Shown here: positions 25,567-38,505 of the stretch, in pieces | How the letters are laid out: the number at the start of each line of letters is the position of its first letter | Position numbering within the stretch: the stretch's first letter is position 1 | Origin: Actinomycetospora straminea | Lineage (GTDB): Bacteria > Actinomycetota > Actinomycetes > Mycobacteriales > Pseudonocardiaceae | DNA: 64,000 bases | Direction of reading: 5' to 3' | Assembly (NCBI RefSeq): GCF_028737255.1 | Contig: NZ_JAQZAN010000002.1 | Location: 124,001 to 188,000 of the forward strand | Notes under the pieces: generated by a model | What the model saw: the letters and a program-made list of their open reading frames with translations, nothing else | Told to the model about the DNA's origin: nothing | Databases searched by the model: none | Program-made: the position numbers and the translations under genes

Positions 25567-26789
25567 CGCTCGTTCTCCGGCACCGGCCCGAGACCCAGGG
25601 CGACGAGGTGCGTGCCGACGAACACGGCGGTCAGCACGCCGGGCGCGCCGGCGGTGGTCACGCGCCACGTGACCTCGTCGCCGACCAGCTCCTTGCGGGT
25701 CGGGTCGCGCACGACGGTGCGGGCGAGGAACGCGACGGGGTCGTCGGGCGCGTCAGGGATCGTGACCACGGCGTCGACGAGCAGCGCGCGCAGCGCCGCG
25801 ACGTCGCCGTCGGTCCAGGCCCGCTCGAAGCGCAGGGCGGCGAGGAAGACGTCGGCCTGCTGGCGGCCGCGACGGCGCAGCTCGCGCAGGAAGGCCACGT
25901 CGCGGTTGACCTTCGACGCCGCGCCGAGCAGGCCCGCGCCGGGGGTGCGGGTCAGCTCGAGGACGCGGACGGCGACCTGCCGGTAGCCGCTCTCCGGGAC
26001 GAGGGTGCCGGCGGCGAGGAGCTGGTCGATCCGCTCGATCGACGCCAGCTCCTGGTAGAGGGAGAGGTTGCCGGCGAGCTCGTTGCGCCGGTCGGCGATG
26101 TCGAGCGTGGTGCGCGGCTCGTCGTCGCGGCGCGTGGGGTTGATCTGCACGACCCACAGCTCGTCGGGGTCGTCGTCGAGCAGCGGCGCCACCGGCGGGT
26201 TCTGGGAGAACAGGCCGTCCCAGTAGGCGCCGCCGTCGAGGCGGACCGCGCGGAACAGGGTCGGGATGGCCGCGGAGGCGAGCACGGTGTCGGCGGTGAT
26301 CACGTCACGGCGGCTGTCGAAGGCGCGGAAGGCGCCGCTGAGCACGTCGACCGCGCCCAGTACGAGGCGCGGGTGGCGGGCGTCGGTGTCCACCCCGAAC
26401 GCGTCGAGGTCGACGTGGCGGCGCACGAGCCGGCGGAACTCCGCGCGCCCGTCGAACGGCGGCGGGAGGAGGTAGGGGTTGAGCGGCGGGGCGAGGCCCA
26501 CGCTCTGCGCGAGGCCCGCGCCGACGGCGACGGCGTTGCCGAACCGCTCGAACGGCCCCCGCGCGGCGTTGTCCTCCCAGAAGGCCTCGAGCACCTCCGG
26601 CGCCCGGTCGAGCCGGCCCTCGCGCAGCACCGACCACACGAGCAGCGCGTTGATCGCCCCGCCCGACGTGCCGCTGACGGCCACCACCTCGTCGCCGTCG
26701 AACGCCCCGCGCCGCACCCAGCGCGCCACCACGCCCGCCGTGAACGCGGTGTGGCTGCCGCCGCCCTGGAACGCGAGCGCGATCCTCAT
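25563..26789 (-). CDS. Patatin-like phospholipase with C-terminal extra domain
   Basis: A 408-residue predicted acyl hydrolase. The oxyanion motif QGGGSHTAFTAG (8-19), the nucleophile elbow GTSGG with Ser42, and the catalytic aspartate in LDGGAYWDG (about residue 182) form the patatin Ser-Asp dyad. Residues ~320-400 (ERAWTDGDVAALRALLVDAV to VFVGTHLVALGLGP) look like a SnoaL/NTF2-type domain, which is not part of standard patatins. The ATG at 26789 has TAGCGT (26796-26801) 6 nt upstream, so the message is probably leaderless. It is the first gene of the pair with the GAP-family protein. Confidence 0.84.
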   Translation of the reverse strand: MRIALAFQGGGSHTAFTAGVVARWVRRGAFDGDEVVAVSGTSGGAINALLVWSVLREGRLDRAPEVLEAFWEDNAARGPFERFGNAVAVGAGLAQSVGLAPPLNPYLLPPPFDGRAEFRRLVRRHVDLDAFGVDTDARHPRLVLGAVDVLSGAFRAFDSRRDVITADTVLASAAIPTLFRAVRLDGGAYWDGLFSQNPPVAPLLDDDPDELWVVQINPTRRDDEPRTTLDIADRRNELAGNLSLYQELASIERIDQLLAAGTLVPESGYRQVAVRVLELTRTPGAGLLGAASKVNRDVAFLRELRRRGRQQADVFLAALRFERAWTDGDVAALRALLVDAVVTIPDAPDDPVAFLARTVVRDPTRKELVGDEVTWRVTTAGAPGVLTAVFVGTHLVALGLGPVPENER

Positions 26790-26859
26790 CCCGCCACGCT
26801 AGGGGATCACCGGTGTCGCCGCGGGCGTCGTTGTCGGGGGTCGCGGGCACCATGGACCC

Positions 26860-31611
<4,752 letters not shown>

Positions 31612-31696
31612 GGCCACCGCACCCTCCCCGCGCGCCACCGCCGGCGCCACGGCAGGCTGGGCGTCGACACCGAGCAGCCGACGAGCAGGGAGTGTC

Positions 31697-32683
31697 ATGG
31701 CACTGGCGTGCCCGACGTGTGAGGAGTCGGCGGCCGAGTACCTCGGCATGGCCGACGACGGCCGCAACATGATGCGGTGCACCGCCTGCGGGCACGAGTG
31801 GGTGCTCGGCGCCAAGCCGGTCTCGCCGCGGGCGATCAGCCAGACCACGCGCTCGCGCTCGACCACCACGAGCAAGAGCGGCACCAGGAGCACGCGGACC
31901 CCCGCGAGCCGGGCCCCCACCCGCTCGTCGACGTCGGTGACCGGCTCGGCCGGGCGGACGGCGGGCACGCGCGGCCCGGTGCGGCCGGCGCGCGGCACCG
32001 AGGACGTCGAGACCGCGCGGCGGCGCTTCACCGCGACGGCGCACGACGTGCCGCCCGAGCGCTGGCGGGTGATCGAGGGCCTGCGCCGCGAGTTCCTCGC
32101 CGACTTCCCGCACCCCGACGAGGAGGCCGGCCGCTACCGCGACGTCTACCGACAGGCGTTCGAGGCCGACGCGCTGCCGTACACGACGCCGATGGCGCTC
32201 AAGGACTTCGCCAACAGCAAGGTCGTCGCCCGCCCCGGCAACATGAGCCGCTTCAACGACGAGTGGCGCGCGCTGGGCAACGTGGCGGCCGCGGAGGCGT
32301 TCCGGGGCGTCATCGACCACCTGCTGCGGGGCGAGGATCCGCCCGCGCCGGAGGACCGGCTCACCGAGCTGATCACCTCCGACGCGCCGCCGGCGATGCC
32401 CGGTTTCCGCGAGGCGATGCTGACGCGCGTCCTGTGCATCGCCGAGCCGGAGCGCTTCCTGCCGATCTTGATCTACACCAGCCCGGCCGGCGGCAAGCGC
32501 GAGATCGCCCGGCAGGTGTTCGGCATCGAGCTGCCCGCGCCCGAGACGTCGTCGCAGACCATCGGCCGGCTCGCCTACTGGAGCAACGACCTGCTCGTCG
32601 GGCTGATCGGCGACCGGTTCGTCGACCTCGACCACGCCCGCCAGTTCCTGTGGTGGGTCAAGGACCACCCGGACCTCACGTAG
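31697..32683 (+). CDS. Unknown protein with zinc ribbon and McrB-N-like C-terminal domain
   Basis: A 328-residue protein I cannot assign. Residues 5-40 form a zinc ribbon (CPTC, then CTACGHEW). Residues 45-100 are disordered and Ser/Thr/Arg-rich, a possible nucleic-acid contact. The C-terminal ~225 residues are helical. They contain KDFANSKVVARPGNMSRFND, EAMLTRVLCIAEPERFLPIL, TIGRLAYWSNDLL and HARQFLWWVKDHPD. In my recognition this resembles the recognition domain preceding AAA+ ATPases in McrB-like restriction proteins, here without an ATPase. The ATG at 31697 has CAGGGAG upstream. It follows lhr by 85 nt, so a role in DNA recognition or repair is possible. Confidence 0.6.
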   Translation: MALACPTCEESAAEYLGMADDGRNMMRCTACGHEWVLGAKPVSPRAISQTTRSRSTTTSKSGTRSTRTPASRAPTRSSTSVTGSAGRTAGTRGPVRPARGTEDVETARRRFTATAHDVPPERWRVIEGLRREFLADFPHPDEEAGRYRDVYRQAFEADALPYTTPMALKDFANSKVVARPGNMSRFNDEWRALGNVAAAEAFRGVIDHLLRGEDPPAPEDRLTELITSDAPPAMPGFREAMLTRVLCIAEPERFLPILIYTSPAGGKREIARQVFGIELPAPETSSQTIGRLAYWSNDLLVGLIGDRFVDLDHARQFLWWVKDHPDLT

Positions 32684-32722
32684 CCGCCGCCCGCCGACGA
32701 GGGTGGCGCGCCCACCCCGGAG

Positions 32723-32775
32723 GCAGCGAACGCGCTGTTCGCTGCGCTAGAAGCAGCGAACAGCGCGTTCGCTGC
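32723..32775. terminator. Perfect 23-bp inverted repeat with nested palindromes (bidirectional terminator)
   Basis: Arms 32723-32745 and 32753-32775 are perfectly complementary around the 7-nt loop GCTAGAA. Each arm is itself an inverted repeat, GCAGCGAAC-GCGCT-GTTCGCTGC, so four copies of the 9-mer GCAGCGAAC alternate in orientation. It lies between the convergent zinc-ribbon and IclR genes (stops 32683 and 32798). The strength and place fit a bidirectional terminator. Confidence 0.82.
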
Positions 32776-32797
32776 ACCCCACGTCGGGCGCGGCGGG

Positions 32798-33610
32798 TCA
32801 GGGGGTCTCGCCGAGCCAGCCCAGGCGGGTGGAGAGCTCCTCGGCGGCGGAGCGCAGGTCGGGCACGATCGCGCGGGCCCGGCGGCGCGGCAGCCGGTAG
32901 GCCGGGCCGGCGGCGGAGAGCGCCGCGACGACGTCGCCGGCCGCGCCCCACACCGGGACGGCGACCGCGTGCAGCCCGACCTCGAGCTCCTCGAACGAGC
33001 GCGCGTGGCCCTCGTCGACGACTCGCGCGAGCTCGGTGCGCAGGGCGGCCGGCTCGGTGATCGTCGACTCGGTGTAGCGGGGCAGGCGGCGGCGCAGGAA
33101 GGTCCGGCGCTCGGCGTCGCCCATGTAGGCCAGCAGGACCTTGCCGGCCGAGGTCGCGTGCAGCGGGGTGCGCCGGCCCACCCAGTTCTGCGTCGTGATC
33201 GACGCGCTGCCGAACTCCTGGGCGACGTTGATGGCCGCCTCGCCGTCGTGGACGGCGAGGTTGCAGGTCTCCCCGACGAGCTCGGCGAGCTGCTGGCAGG
33301 TCGGCTGGCCGAGCCGGGCGATGTCCATCCGGCCGGTCGCCGACGCCGCGAGGCGCACGACGCCGAACCCGAGCGCCACCTTCCCGCGGTCCCCGAGCTG
33401 CTCGAGCATGCCGCGGCGAGCGAGGGCCGCGACGAGGCGCGAGGCCGTCGACTTGTGGACCCCGAGCTCCTCGGCGAGCTCGGTGATCCCGACCTCGCCG
33501 CGGGCCGCGACCACCTCGAGAGCTGTCACCGCCCGGTCGACCGAGCGGACGAGCGAGGGCTCGCTGCGCTCACGACCGGACCCGCCGTCGTCGCCGTCGG
33601 TGGACGTCAT
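32798..33610 (-). CDS. IclR-family transcriptional regulator
   Basis: A 270-residue regulator. The winged helix at about 25-85 contains ITELAEELGVHKSTASRLVA; the C-terminal effector domain has the family core GRRTPLHATSAGKVLLAYM and EELEVGLHAVAVPV. IclR proteins usually control a nearby catabolic gene, but no clear target enzyme adjoins; the flanking gene is an aminopeptidase lipoprotein. The GTG at 33613 and the ATG at 33610 are adjacent; I use the ATG. A perfect palindrome at 33685-33705 overlaps the predicted start point of this gene, suggesting autorepression. Confidence 0.88.
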   Translation of the reverse strand: MTSTDGDDGGSGRERSEPSLVRSVDRAVTALEVVAARGEVGITELAEELGVHKSTASRLVAALARRGMLEQLGDRGKVALGFGVVRLAASATGRMDIARLGQPTCQQLAELVGETCNLAVHDGEAAINVAQEFGSASITTQNWVGRRTPLHATSAGKVLLAYMGDAERRTFLRRRLPRYTESTITEPAALRTELARVVDEGHARSFEELEVGLHAVAVPVWGAAGDVVAALSAAGPAYRLPRRRARAIVPDLRSAAEELSTRLGWLGETP

Positions 33611-33684
33611 CACCCTCCATCCTCGCCGACCAGGGGGACCCGGACGGCGAGCGGGGGGCCGTTCAGCCCACCCGACGCGGCCTC

Positions 33685-33707
33685 GGGTTGCGGATCACGC
33701 AACCCTA
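33685..33707 (-). promoter_or_regulatory. Palindromic operator and -10 box of the IclR gene
   Basis: GGGTTGCG (33685-33692) and CGCAACCC (33698-33705) form a perfect 8-bp inverted repeat with a 5-nt spacer. On the minus strand a -10 box TAGGGT (33707-33702) overlaps its edge, so the operator covers the transcription start of the IclR gene. The site lies 75-95 nt before the start codon. A role as terminator of the aminopeptidase gene (stop 33715) would need it downstream; it is, so both readings remain open. Confidence 0.55.
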
Positions 33708-33714
33708 CCGGGTC

Positions 33715-35229
33715 TCAGCGGGTCTGGCGCTGGTCGCGCGAGGGGACGCCGTTGGGGCCTCCGAGGTCGACGGCGTAGGTGCCGACGCCCACCGCGAGGG
33801 CGTCGAGCATCCGGTCGAGGGCGACGCGGTCGATGTTCGCCAGGGTGTCGCAGGCCTGGTGGTAGCACCGGTCGAACGGCTGGTCCGCCTGGCCGCCCCA
33901 GAGCGCGGCCTCCTCGGGCGTCTTGACCTCCTCGGCGCCGGTGAAGAGCCCGCCCGCGGGGATGCCGGCCGCGATGAAGGGGCCGTAGTCGGAGCGGCCG
34001 TCGAAGTCGGTGCCGCGGGGCTGCACCCCGGTCGCGGCCAGGGCGCCGGCGAGGGTGCGCTCGATGCCGTCCGAACCGCCCGGCCCCGGCGGCGCGCCCT
34101 GCCGGTCGGAGTCGTCGCCGTCGTAGACGAGGTAGGCCGGGTTCGGCGAGCCCAGCATGTCGGAGTTGAGCACGACCGCGATGTCGCGGCGCGCCTCGGG
34201 CGTCAGCCCCTGCACGTAGGCCGTCGAGCCGAGCAGCCCGACCTCCTCGGCGCCCCACCACGCGAAGCGCACGGCGTTGGCGACCGGCGGGGCGCTGCCG
34301 AGGCGCAGGGCGACCTCGAGCTGGGCGGCCGATCCGGAGCCGTTGTCGTTGATGCCCGGGCCCTCTCCGACCGAGTCGAGGTGGGCGCCGCTCAGGACGA
34401 CCTCGTCGGTGCGGCCCGTGGTCGTCTGGGCGACGACGTTGCGGGTGGTGATCGTCTGCGAGCGGGTGACGAGCGTGACCGTCGCCGGCGTGCCCGCGCG
34501 GGCGAGCAGGGCGTCGAAGTCGGGCGCCACGAGCCCGCCGGTGGGCAGGCGGCCGTCGGCGACCGAGCCGAGGGTGCCGCCGAGCGGGCCGGGCGCGTTG
34601 TTCCCGACGAGCACCGCCGCCGCGCCGACCTCCGCCGCGACCTGCTGCTTCTGCGTGAACGTGCACGTCCCCCGGCGGACGAGGAGCACGGCGCCGCGGG
34701 CCGGGAGGTTCGCGTAGTCGGTCGCCTCGCAGCCCGGCGACGGGTCGGCCGGGGCGTCGGGGGCCGCGACCAGCGGGCCGGTGACGCCCTCGGGCGGGGT
34801 GGTCGGCGAGTAGGTCAGGGCGGTGACCGCGGGTCCGGGGGCGCCGCCGACGGACAGCGTCTGGGCCTCGGCGCTGAAGGTGTCGAACGGGAAGCTCGGC
34901 GTCTCCACCCGGAACCCGGCCGCCCGCAGCCGGCCCGCGACGTACTCGACGCTGGCGTCGTAGCCCGGCTGCCCCGCGGCGCGGTTGCCGCCGTTGGCGT
35001 CGGCGAGGCGCTGGAACTCCTGCAGGTGCGCGAACGCGCCGTCGCCCGTGGCCTGCTCGGCGAGGCGCCGCGCGAGGTCCCGGTCGGGCGCCAGGCCGGC
35101 GGCCGCGGGGCTGCTCGAGGTGGCGGCCGTCGGGGCGGCAGCGCCGTCGCCGGAGCCGCAGGCGGTCACGACCGCGAGGAGGGCGCTGAGGGCGAGGGCG
35201 GTGACGGCCCCCCGACGCGTCGCGATCAT
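33715..35229 (-). CDS. Secreted M28-family aminopeptidase lipoprotein with PA domain
   Basis: A 504-residue zinc aminopeptidase anchored outside the cell. The signal peptide ends in the lipobox VVTAC (Cys24), followed by a Ser/Ala-rich linker. A PA domain inserts at about 150-260 (ATDYANLPARGAVLLVRRGT; VLVGNNAPGPLGG). The M28 ligands are visible: His and Asp in SGAHLDSVGEGPGINDNGSG, the Glu pair in WWGAEEVGLLGS, Asp in NSDMLGSPNP and the last His in CYHQACDTLANID. All are present, so the enzyme should be active, like the Streptomyces griseus aminopeptidase. I chose the ATG at 35229, giving a proper signal peptide. Confidence 0.9.
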   Translation of the reverse strand: MIATRRGAVTALALSALLAVVTACGSGDGAAAPTAATSSSPAAAGLAPDRDLARRLAEQATGDGAFAHLQEFQRLADANGGNRAAGQPGYDASVEYVAGRLRAAGFRVETPSFPFDTFSAEAQTLSVGGAPGPAVTALTYSPTTPPEGVTGPLVAAPDAPADPSPGCEATDYANLPARGAVLLVRRGTCTFTQKQQVAAEVGAAAVLVGNNAPGPLGGTLGSVADGRLPTGGLVAPDFDALLARAGTPATVTLVTRSQTITTRNVVAQTTTGRTDEVVLSGAHLDSVGEGPGINDNGSGSAAQLEVALRLGSAPPVANAVRFAWWGAEEVGLLGSTAYVQGLTPEARRDIAVVLNSDMLGSPNPAYLVYDGDDSDRQGAPPGPGGSDGIERTLAGALAATGVQPRGTDFDGRSDYGPFIAAGIPAGGLFTGAEEVKTPEEAALWGGQADQPFDRCYHQACDTLANIDRVALDRMLDALAVGVGTYAVDLGGPNGVPSRDQRQTR

Positions 35230-35330
35230 GCTCACGGACGGTAGCGGATGGTCCGGGACGTCGTGACACGAACCACCCGAGGGCCCGTCCGTGGCGACGA
35301 GGTTCACCTCCGTCCGGAATACCCGCCCGC

Positions 35331-35353
35331 TACAGTTGGTTGGCACAGCCAAC
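35331..35353 (+). promoter_or_regulatory. Promoter and candidate operator of the second DHA2 transporter
   Basis: A -10 box TACAGT (35331-35336) is followed at once by the perfect palindrome GTTGGC-ACA-GCCAAC (35339-35353) around the predicted start of transcription. A repressor bound there would block initiation. No repressor gene lies next to it; the first TetR gene recognises a different sequence (TGCAG-AGA-CTGCA), so the regulator is unknown. Confidence 0.58.
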
Positions 35354-35381
35354 GATCTCGTCGCCGTCCCGAGGAGGGTGC

Positions 35382-37184
35382 GTGCCGCAGCCCGAGGCAC
35401 CGGAGGCGGCCCGTCCCCGCCCGGCAGTGGTGGTCACGGTCCTGTCGTCGGTCGGCCTGGTCGCGGCGCTCTGCATGACGCTCGTGGTGCCGCTGGTGCC
35501 GCAGCTCCCCCAGCTGCTCGGGACGTCGACGGCCACCGCGTCCTGGGTCATCACCGCGACCCTGCTCGCCGGCGCGGTCGCGACGCCGATCGCCGGGCGT
35601 CTCGGCGACATGGTCGGCAAGCGCCGCGTGCTGCTCGGGACGCTCGGCCTGCTCGTCGTCGGCTCGGTGCTGTGCGCGGTGAGCACGGACCTCGTGCCCG
35701 TCCTCGTGGGCCGCGCGCTGCAGGGCGTCGCGGTCAGCGCGGTGCCGCTGGGCATCAGTCTCATGCGCGACACGCTCCCGCCCGCGCGCCTCGGCTCGGG
35801 GATCGCGCTGATGAGCGCGACGCTGGGCATCGGCGGCGGGCTCGGGCTGCCGCTGGCGGCCGTCATCGTCGAGGTCGCCGACTGGCACGCCCTGTTCTGG
35901 GTCGCGGGTGCCCTGGGGCTCGCCGGGCTCCTGCTCGTCGCGATCGTCATCCCGGAGTCGGCGACCCGCTCGGGCGGGCGGTTCGACACCGGCGGCGCGG
36001 TCGGGCTCTCGATCGGGCTCATCGGACTGCTGCTCGCCGTCTCCAAGGGCGGCGAGTGGGGCTGGACCAGCGCGGCCACCCTCACCTCGGCCGGCGTGGC
36101 CGTCGTCGCCCTGCTCGCCTGGGGCCTCTACGAGCTGCGCGTGCGCGACCCGCTGGTCGACCTGCGGCTCAACGCCCGCCGCGCGGTGCTGCTGCCGAAC
36201 CTCATCTCGATCCCCGTGGGCGTCGCGATGTTCACGGGCATGGTCGTCTTCCCCCAGCTGCTCTCCGCGCCGCTCGCGTCGGGGCACGGGCTGGGGCTCA
36301 GCCTGCTCGTCGCCGGCCTGACGCTGGCGCCGAACGGCCTCGTCATGATGCTCATGTCGCCGGTGACGGCCCGCGTCTCCGCGGCCTGGGGCCCGCGCGC
36401 CTCCCTGCGGATCGGCCTGGTCGTCATCGCCGTCGCCTACGGCGCGGGCACGTTCCTGCTGTCGGCGGCGTGGCAGGTCTCGCTGGTCATCGCGGTGATC
36501 GGCGCCGGGGTGGCCCTGGCCTACGGCTCCCTGCCGGCGCTGATCATGCGCGCGGTGCCCACCACGCGCACCGCCGCCGCGAACGGGCTCAACACCCTCA
36601 TGCGCTCGATCGGCACCTCGACCGCCTCGGCGGTGGCCGCCGTGGTGCTCTCGGCGTCGACGATCCCGGTCGAGGGCACGCTCGTGCCCTCTCTCGGGGC
36701 GCTGCGGACCACGCTGCTCATCGCCGCGGGCTGCGCGCTGCTCGCGCTGGTCGTGAGCCTCGCGGTGCCGAACCTGCCCGAGCCGACCGAGCACGTGGAG
36801 CGCGTCGGGCCCGAGGAGCCCGACCAGCACGACGAGCCCGTCGAGGCCGCCGAGCCCGGGCCCGCGTCGCGTCCCCTCGTCCGCGGCCGGGTCCTCGACG
36901 ACCACGGCGTGCCGGCGACCGGTGCCCGGGTGACGCTCGTGGGCCACGACGGGCGCCAGCTCGCCGTCACCCCCGTCGACCCCGACGGCGCCTTCGCCGC
37001 CGACCCGGGCGCCGACCGCCCCGTGCTGGTCATCGCCGGGCTCACCGGCGCCCAGCCGACCGCGGTGCACGTGGCGCCGGGGCAGGACACCCTCGACCGG
37101 CCGCTGGTGCTCGCCCGCATCCCGGACCCGCTGGCGGAGATCCCCGAGGTCGCCCGTCCCGCCGGCTGCCCCTCGCCCTCCTGA
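35382..37184 (+). CDS. DHA2-type MFS efflux transporter with C-terminal carboxypeptidase-regulatory-like domain, second copy
   Basis: A 600-residue membrane transporter with about 14 helices (residues 20-465) and the motif GRLGDMVGKRRVLL between TM2 and TM3. A charged linker (EPTEHVERVGPEEPDQHDE) leads to a beta-rich module at ~495-575 (VRGRVLDDHGVPATGARVTL, then GHDGRQLA). This aligns with the tail of the transporter at 1256-3172 through the shared VTLV--DGRQL pattern. The start GTG at 35382 has GAGGAGG (35371-35377). The palindromic operator lies just upstream. The substrate is unknown; such proteins usually export drugs or hydrophobic metabolites. Confidence 0.88.
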   Translation: MPQPEAPEAARPRPAVVVTVLSSVGLVAALCMTLVVPLVPQLPQLLGTSTATASWVITATLLAGAVATPIAGRLGDMVGKRRVLLGTLGLLVVGSVLCAVSTDLVPVLVGRALQGVAVSAVPLGISLMRDTLPPARLGSGIALMSATLGIGGGLGLPLAAVIVEVADWHALFWVAGALGLAGLLLVAIVIPESATRSGGRFDTGGAVGLSIGLIGLLLAVSKGGEWGWTSAATLTSAGVAVVALLAWGLYELRVRDPLVDLRLNARRAVLLPNLISIPVGVAMFTGMVVFPQLLSAPLASGHGLGLSLLVAGLTLAPNGLVMMLMSPVTARVSAAWGPRASLRIGLVVIAVAYGAGTFLLSAAWQVSLVIAVIGAGVALAYGSLPALIMRAVPTTRTAAANGLNTLMRSIGTSTASAVAAVVLSASTIPVEGTLVPSLGALRTTLLIAAGCALLALVVSLAVPNLPEPTEHVERVGPEEPDQHDEPVEAAEPGPASRPLVRGRVLDDHGVPATGARVTLVGHDGRQLAVTPVDPDGAFAADPGADRPVLVIAGLTGAQPTAVHVAPGQDTLDRPLVLARIPDPLAEIPEVARPAGCPSPS

Positions 37185-37262
37185 TCCCGCCCGGGCGCGT
37201 TCGGCGCGCCCGGTGGCGGGGCACCCCGTGGACTCCTGACGACGACGGAGCCGGAGGGACGC

Positions 37263-37583
37263 ATGTCCAGCGACGACACCCCGGTGGTGGCGGTCCGCCA
37301 GGCCATCTCGGCGCTGCGCGCGGGCACGGTGACGCGCCCGCTCGACACCGAGGACCTCGCGATGCTCGGGATCGAGGCGCGGGCGCTGCTCGAGCAGCTC
37401 GTCGACGTGCTGCAGAGCGTCGACCGCGCGACCACCGATCCGCGCGATCCCCACAACCGGGACCTCGCCACGCTGCGCGAACGCCTCTCCGGCGCCCTGG
37501 CCCCCGGGCCGTTCACCGGCGACCCCCGCGACGGGGTGGACGCGGAGGCGGTCGCCGCGCGCTCGGGCACGCCCGACGACTGA
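37263..37583 (+). CDS. Small helical protein of unknown function
   Basis: A 106-residue acidic protein with no membrane segment. The middle (TEDLAMLGIEARALLEQLVDVLQSVDR, residues ~30-57) is predicted alpha-helical and amphipathic; both ends look disordered (DDTPVV; ARSGTPDD). The ATG at 37263 has GGAGGG upstream. I do not recognise a family. It lies 78 nt after the transporter and 44 nt before the glycosylase gene on the same strand, so it may share a transcript with either. Coding is supported by start context and by the strong third-position GC bias. Confidence 0.6.
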   Translation: MSSDDTPVVAVRQAISALRAGTVTRPLDTEDLAMLGIEARALLEQLVDVLQSVDRATTDPRDPHNRDLATLRERLSGALAPGPFTGDPRDGVDAEAVAARSGTPDD

Positions 37584-37627
37584 TCCGCGGATCCGCGGCG
37601 TCGGGCCCGCGGTGGGACGATGGCGGG

Positions 37628-38503
37628 GTGCCGGAGGGTGACACCGTCTTCCTCGCCGGTCGGCGGATGCACGACGCGCTGGCCGGCGGGACCCTGACGC
37701 GCGGGGAGCTGCGGCACCCGCGGCTGGTGGAGCACGACCTGGCGGGCCGCACGGTGCTCGAGGTCGTCAGCGTCGGCAAGCACCTCTTCACGCGCTTCGA
37801 CGACGCCACGAGCCTGCACAGCCACTTCCGCATGGACGGGTCGTGGCACCTCTACCGCCCCGGGCGCCCGTGGCGGGGCCCGGAGCACCAGGTGCGGGCG
37901 ATCCTCGAGGTGCCCGAGCGCGTGGCCGTCGGCTTCCGGCTGCACGACCTCGACCTGCTGCCCACCGCGCGCGAGGACACCTGGGTCGGGCACCTCGGCC
38001 CCGACCTGCTCGGCGGGTCGTGGGGTCCCGACGACGCCGCCGAGGTCGAGCGACGCCTGCGCGCCGACCCCGCCCGCGAACTGGGCGCCGCGCTGCTCGA
38101 CCAGCGGGTGGCCTGCGGCGTCGGGAACCTCTACAAGGCGGAGATCTGCTTCCTGCTGGGCGTCTCGCCGTGGACGCGGGTCGGTGACCTGACGGAGAAG
38201 CAGGTCCACGACGCCGTCGCCTGGGCCCACAAGCTGCTGGTCCGCAACGCCTGGCGCCCCGAGCAGTCGACCACCGGCGACCTCGGTGAGGGCGCCCAGC
38301 ACTGGGTGTTCGAGCGCGGCGGCCGGGGCTGCCGGCGCTGCCGCGATGTCGTGCGCACCGCCGGGCAGGACGACGGATCCCCGGACCGCGAGGACCGGAT
38401 CGCCTACTTCTGCCCCACCTGCCAGCCCGGGCCCCACCCGCCGCTGGAGCGCCGCCGCGGCCGCCGGCCCCAGCAGCAGTCGGGTCGCCAGGCCCGCTAC
38501 TGA
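37628..38503 (+). CDS. nei: Fpg/Nei-family DNA glycosylase (endonuclease VIII-like)
   Basis: A 291-residue bifunctional glycosylase/AP lyase. After start-Met removal the chain begins PEGDTVFLAGRRM, giving the catalytic proline and glutamate. The N-terminal beta-sandwich contains VGKHLFTRFDD and SHFRMDGSWHLYRPG. The helix-two-turn-helix part is LLDQRVACGVGNLYKAEICFL, and a C-terminal zinc finger has CRRC and CPTC. PEGDT in place of PELPE marks the Nei (oxidised pyrimidine) branch as in mycobacterial Nei2. The tail (ERRRGRRPQQQSGRQ) is basic. The GTG start at 37628 agrees with the obligatory N-terminal proline. It converges on the DUF2000 gene. Confidence 0.92.
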   Translation: MPEGDTVFLAGRRMHDALAGGTLTRGELRHPRLVEHDLAGRTVLEVVSVGKHLFTRFDDATSLHSHFRMDGSWHLYRPGRPWRGPEHQVRAILEVPERVAVGFRLHDLDLLPTAREDTWVGHLGPDLLGGSWGPDDAAEVERRLRADPARELGAALLDQRVACGVGNLYKAEICFLLGVSPWTRVGDLTEKQVHDAVAWAHKLLVRNAWRPEQSTTGDLGEGAQHWVFERGGRGCRRCRDVVRTAGQDDGSPDREDRIAYFCPTCQPGPHPPLERRRGRRPQQQSGRQARY

Positions 38504-38505
38504 GC

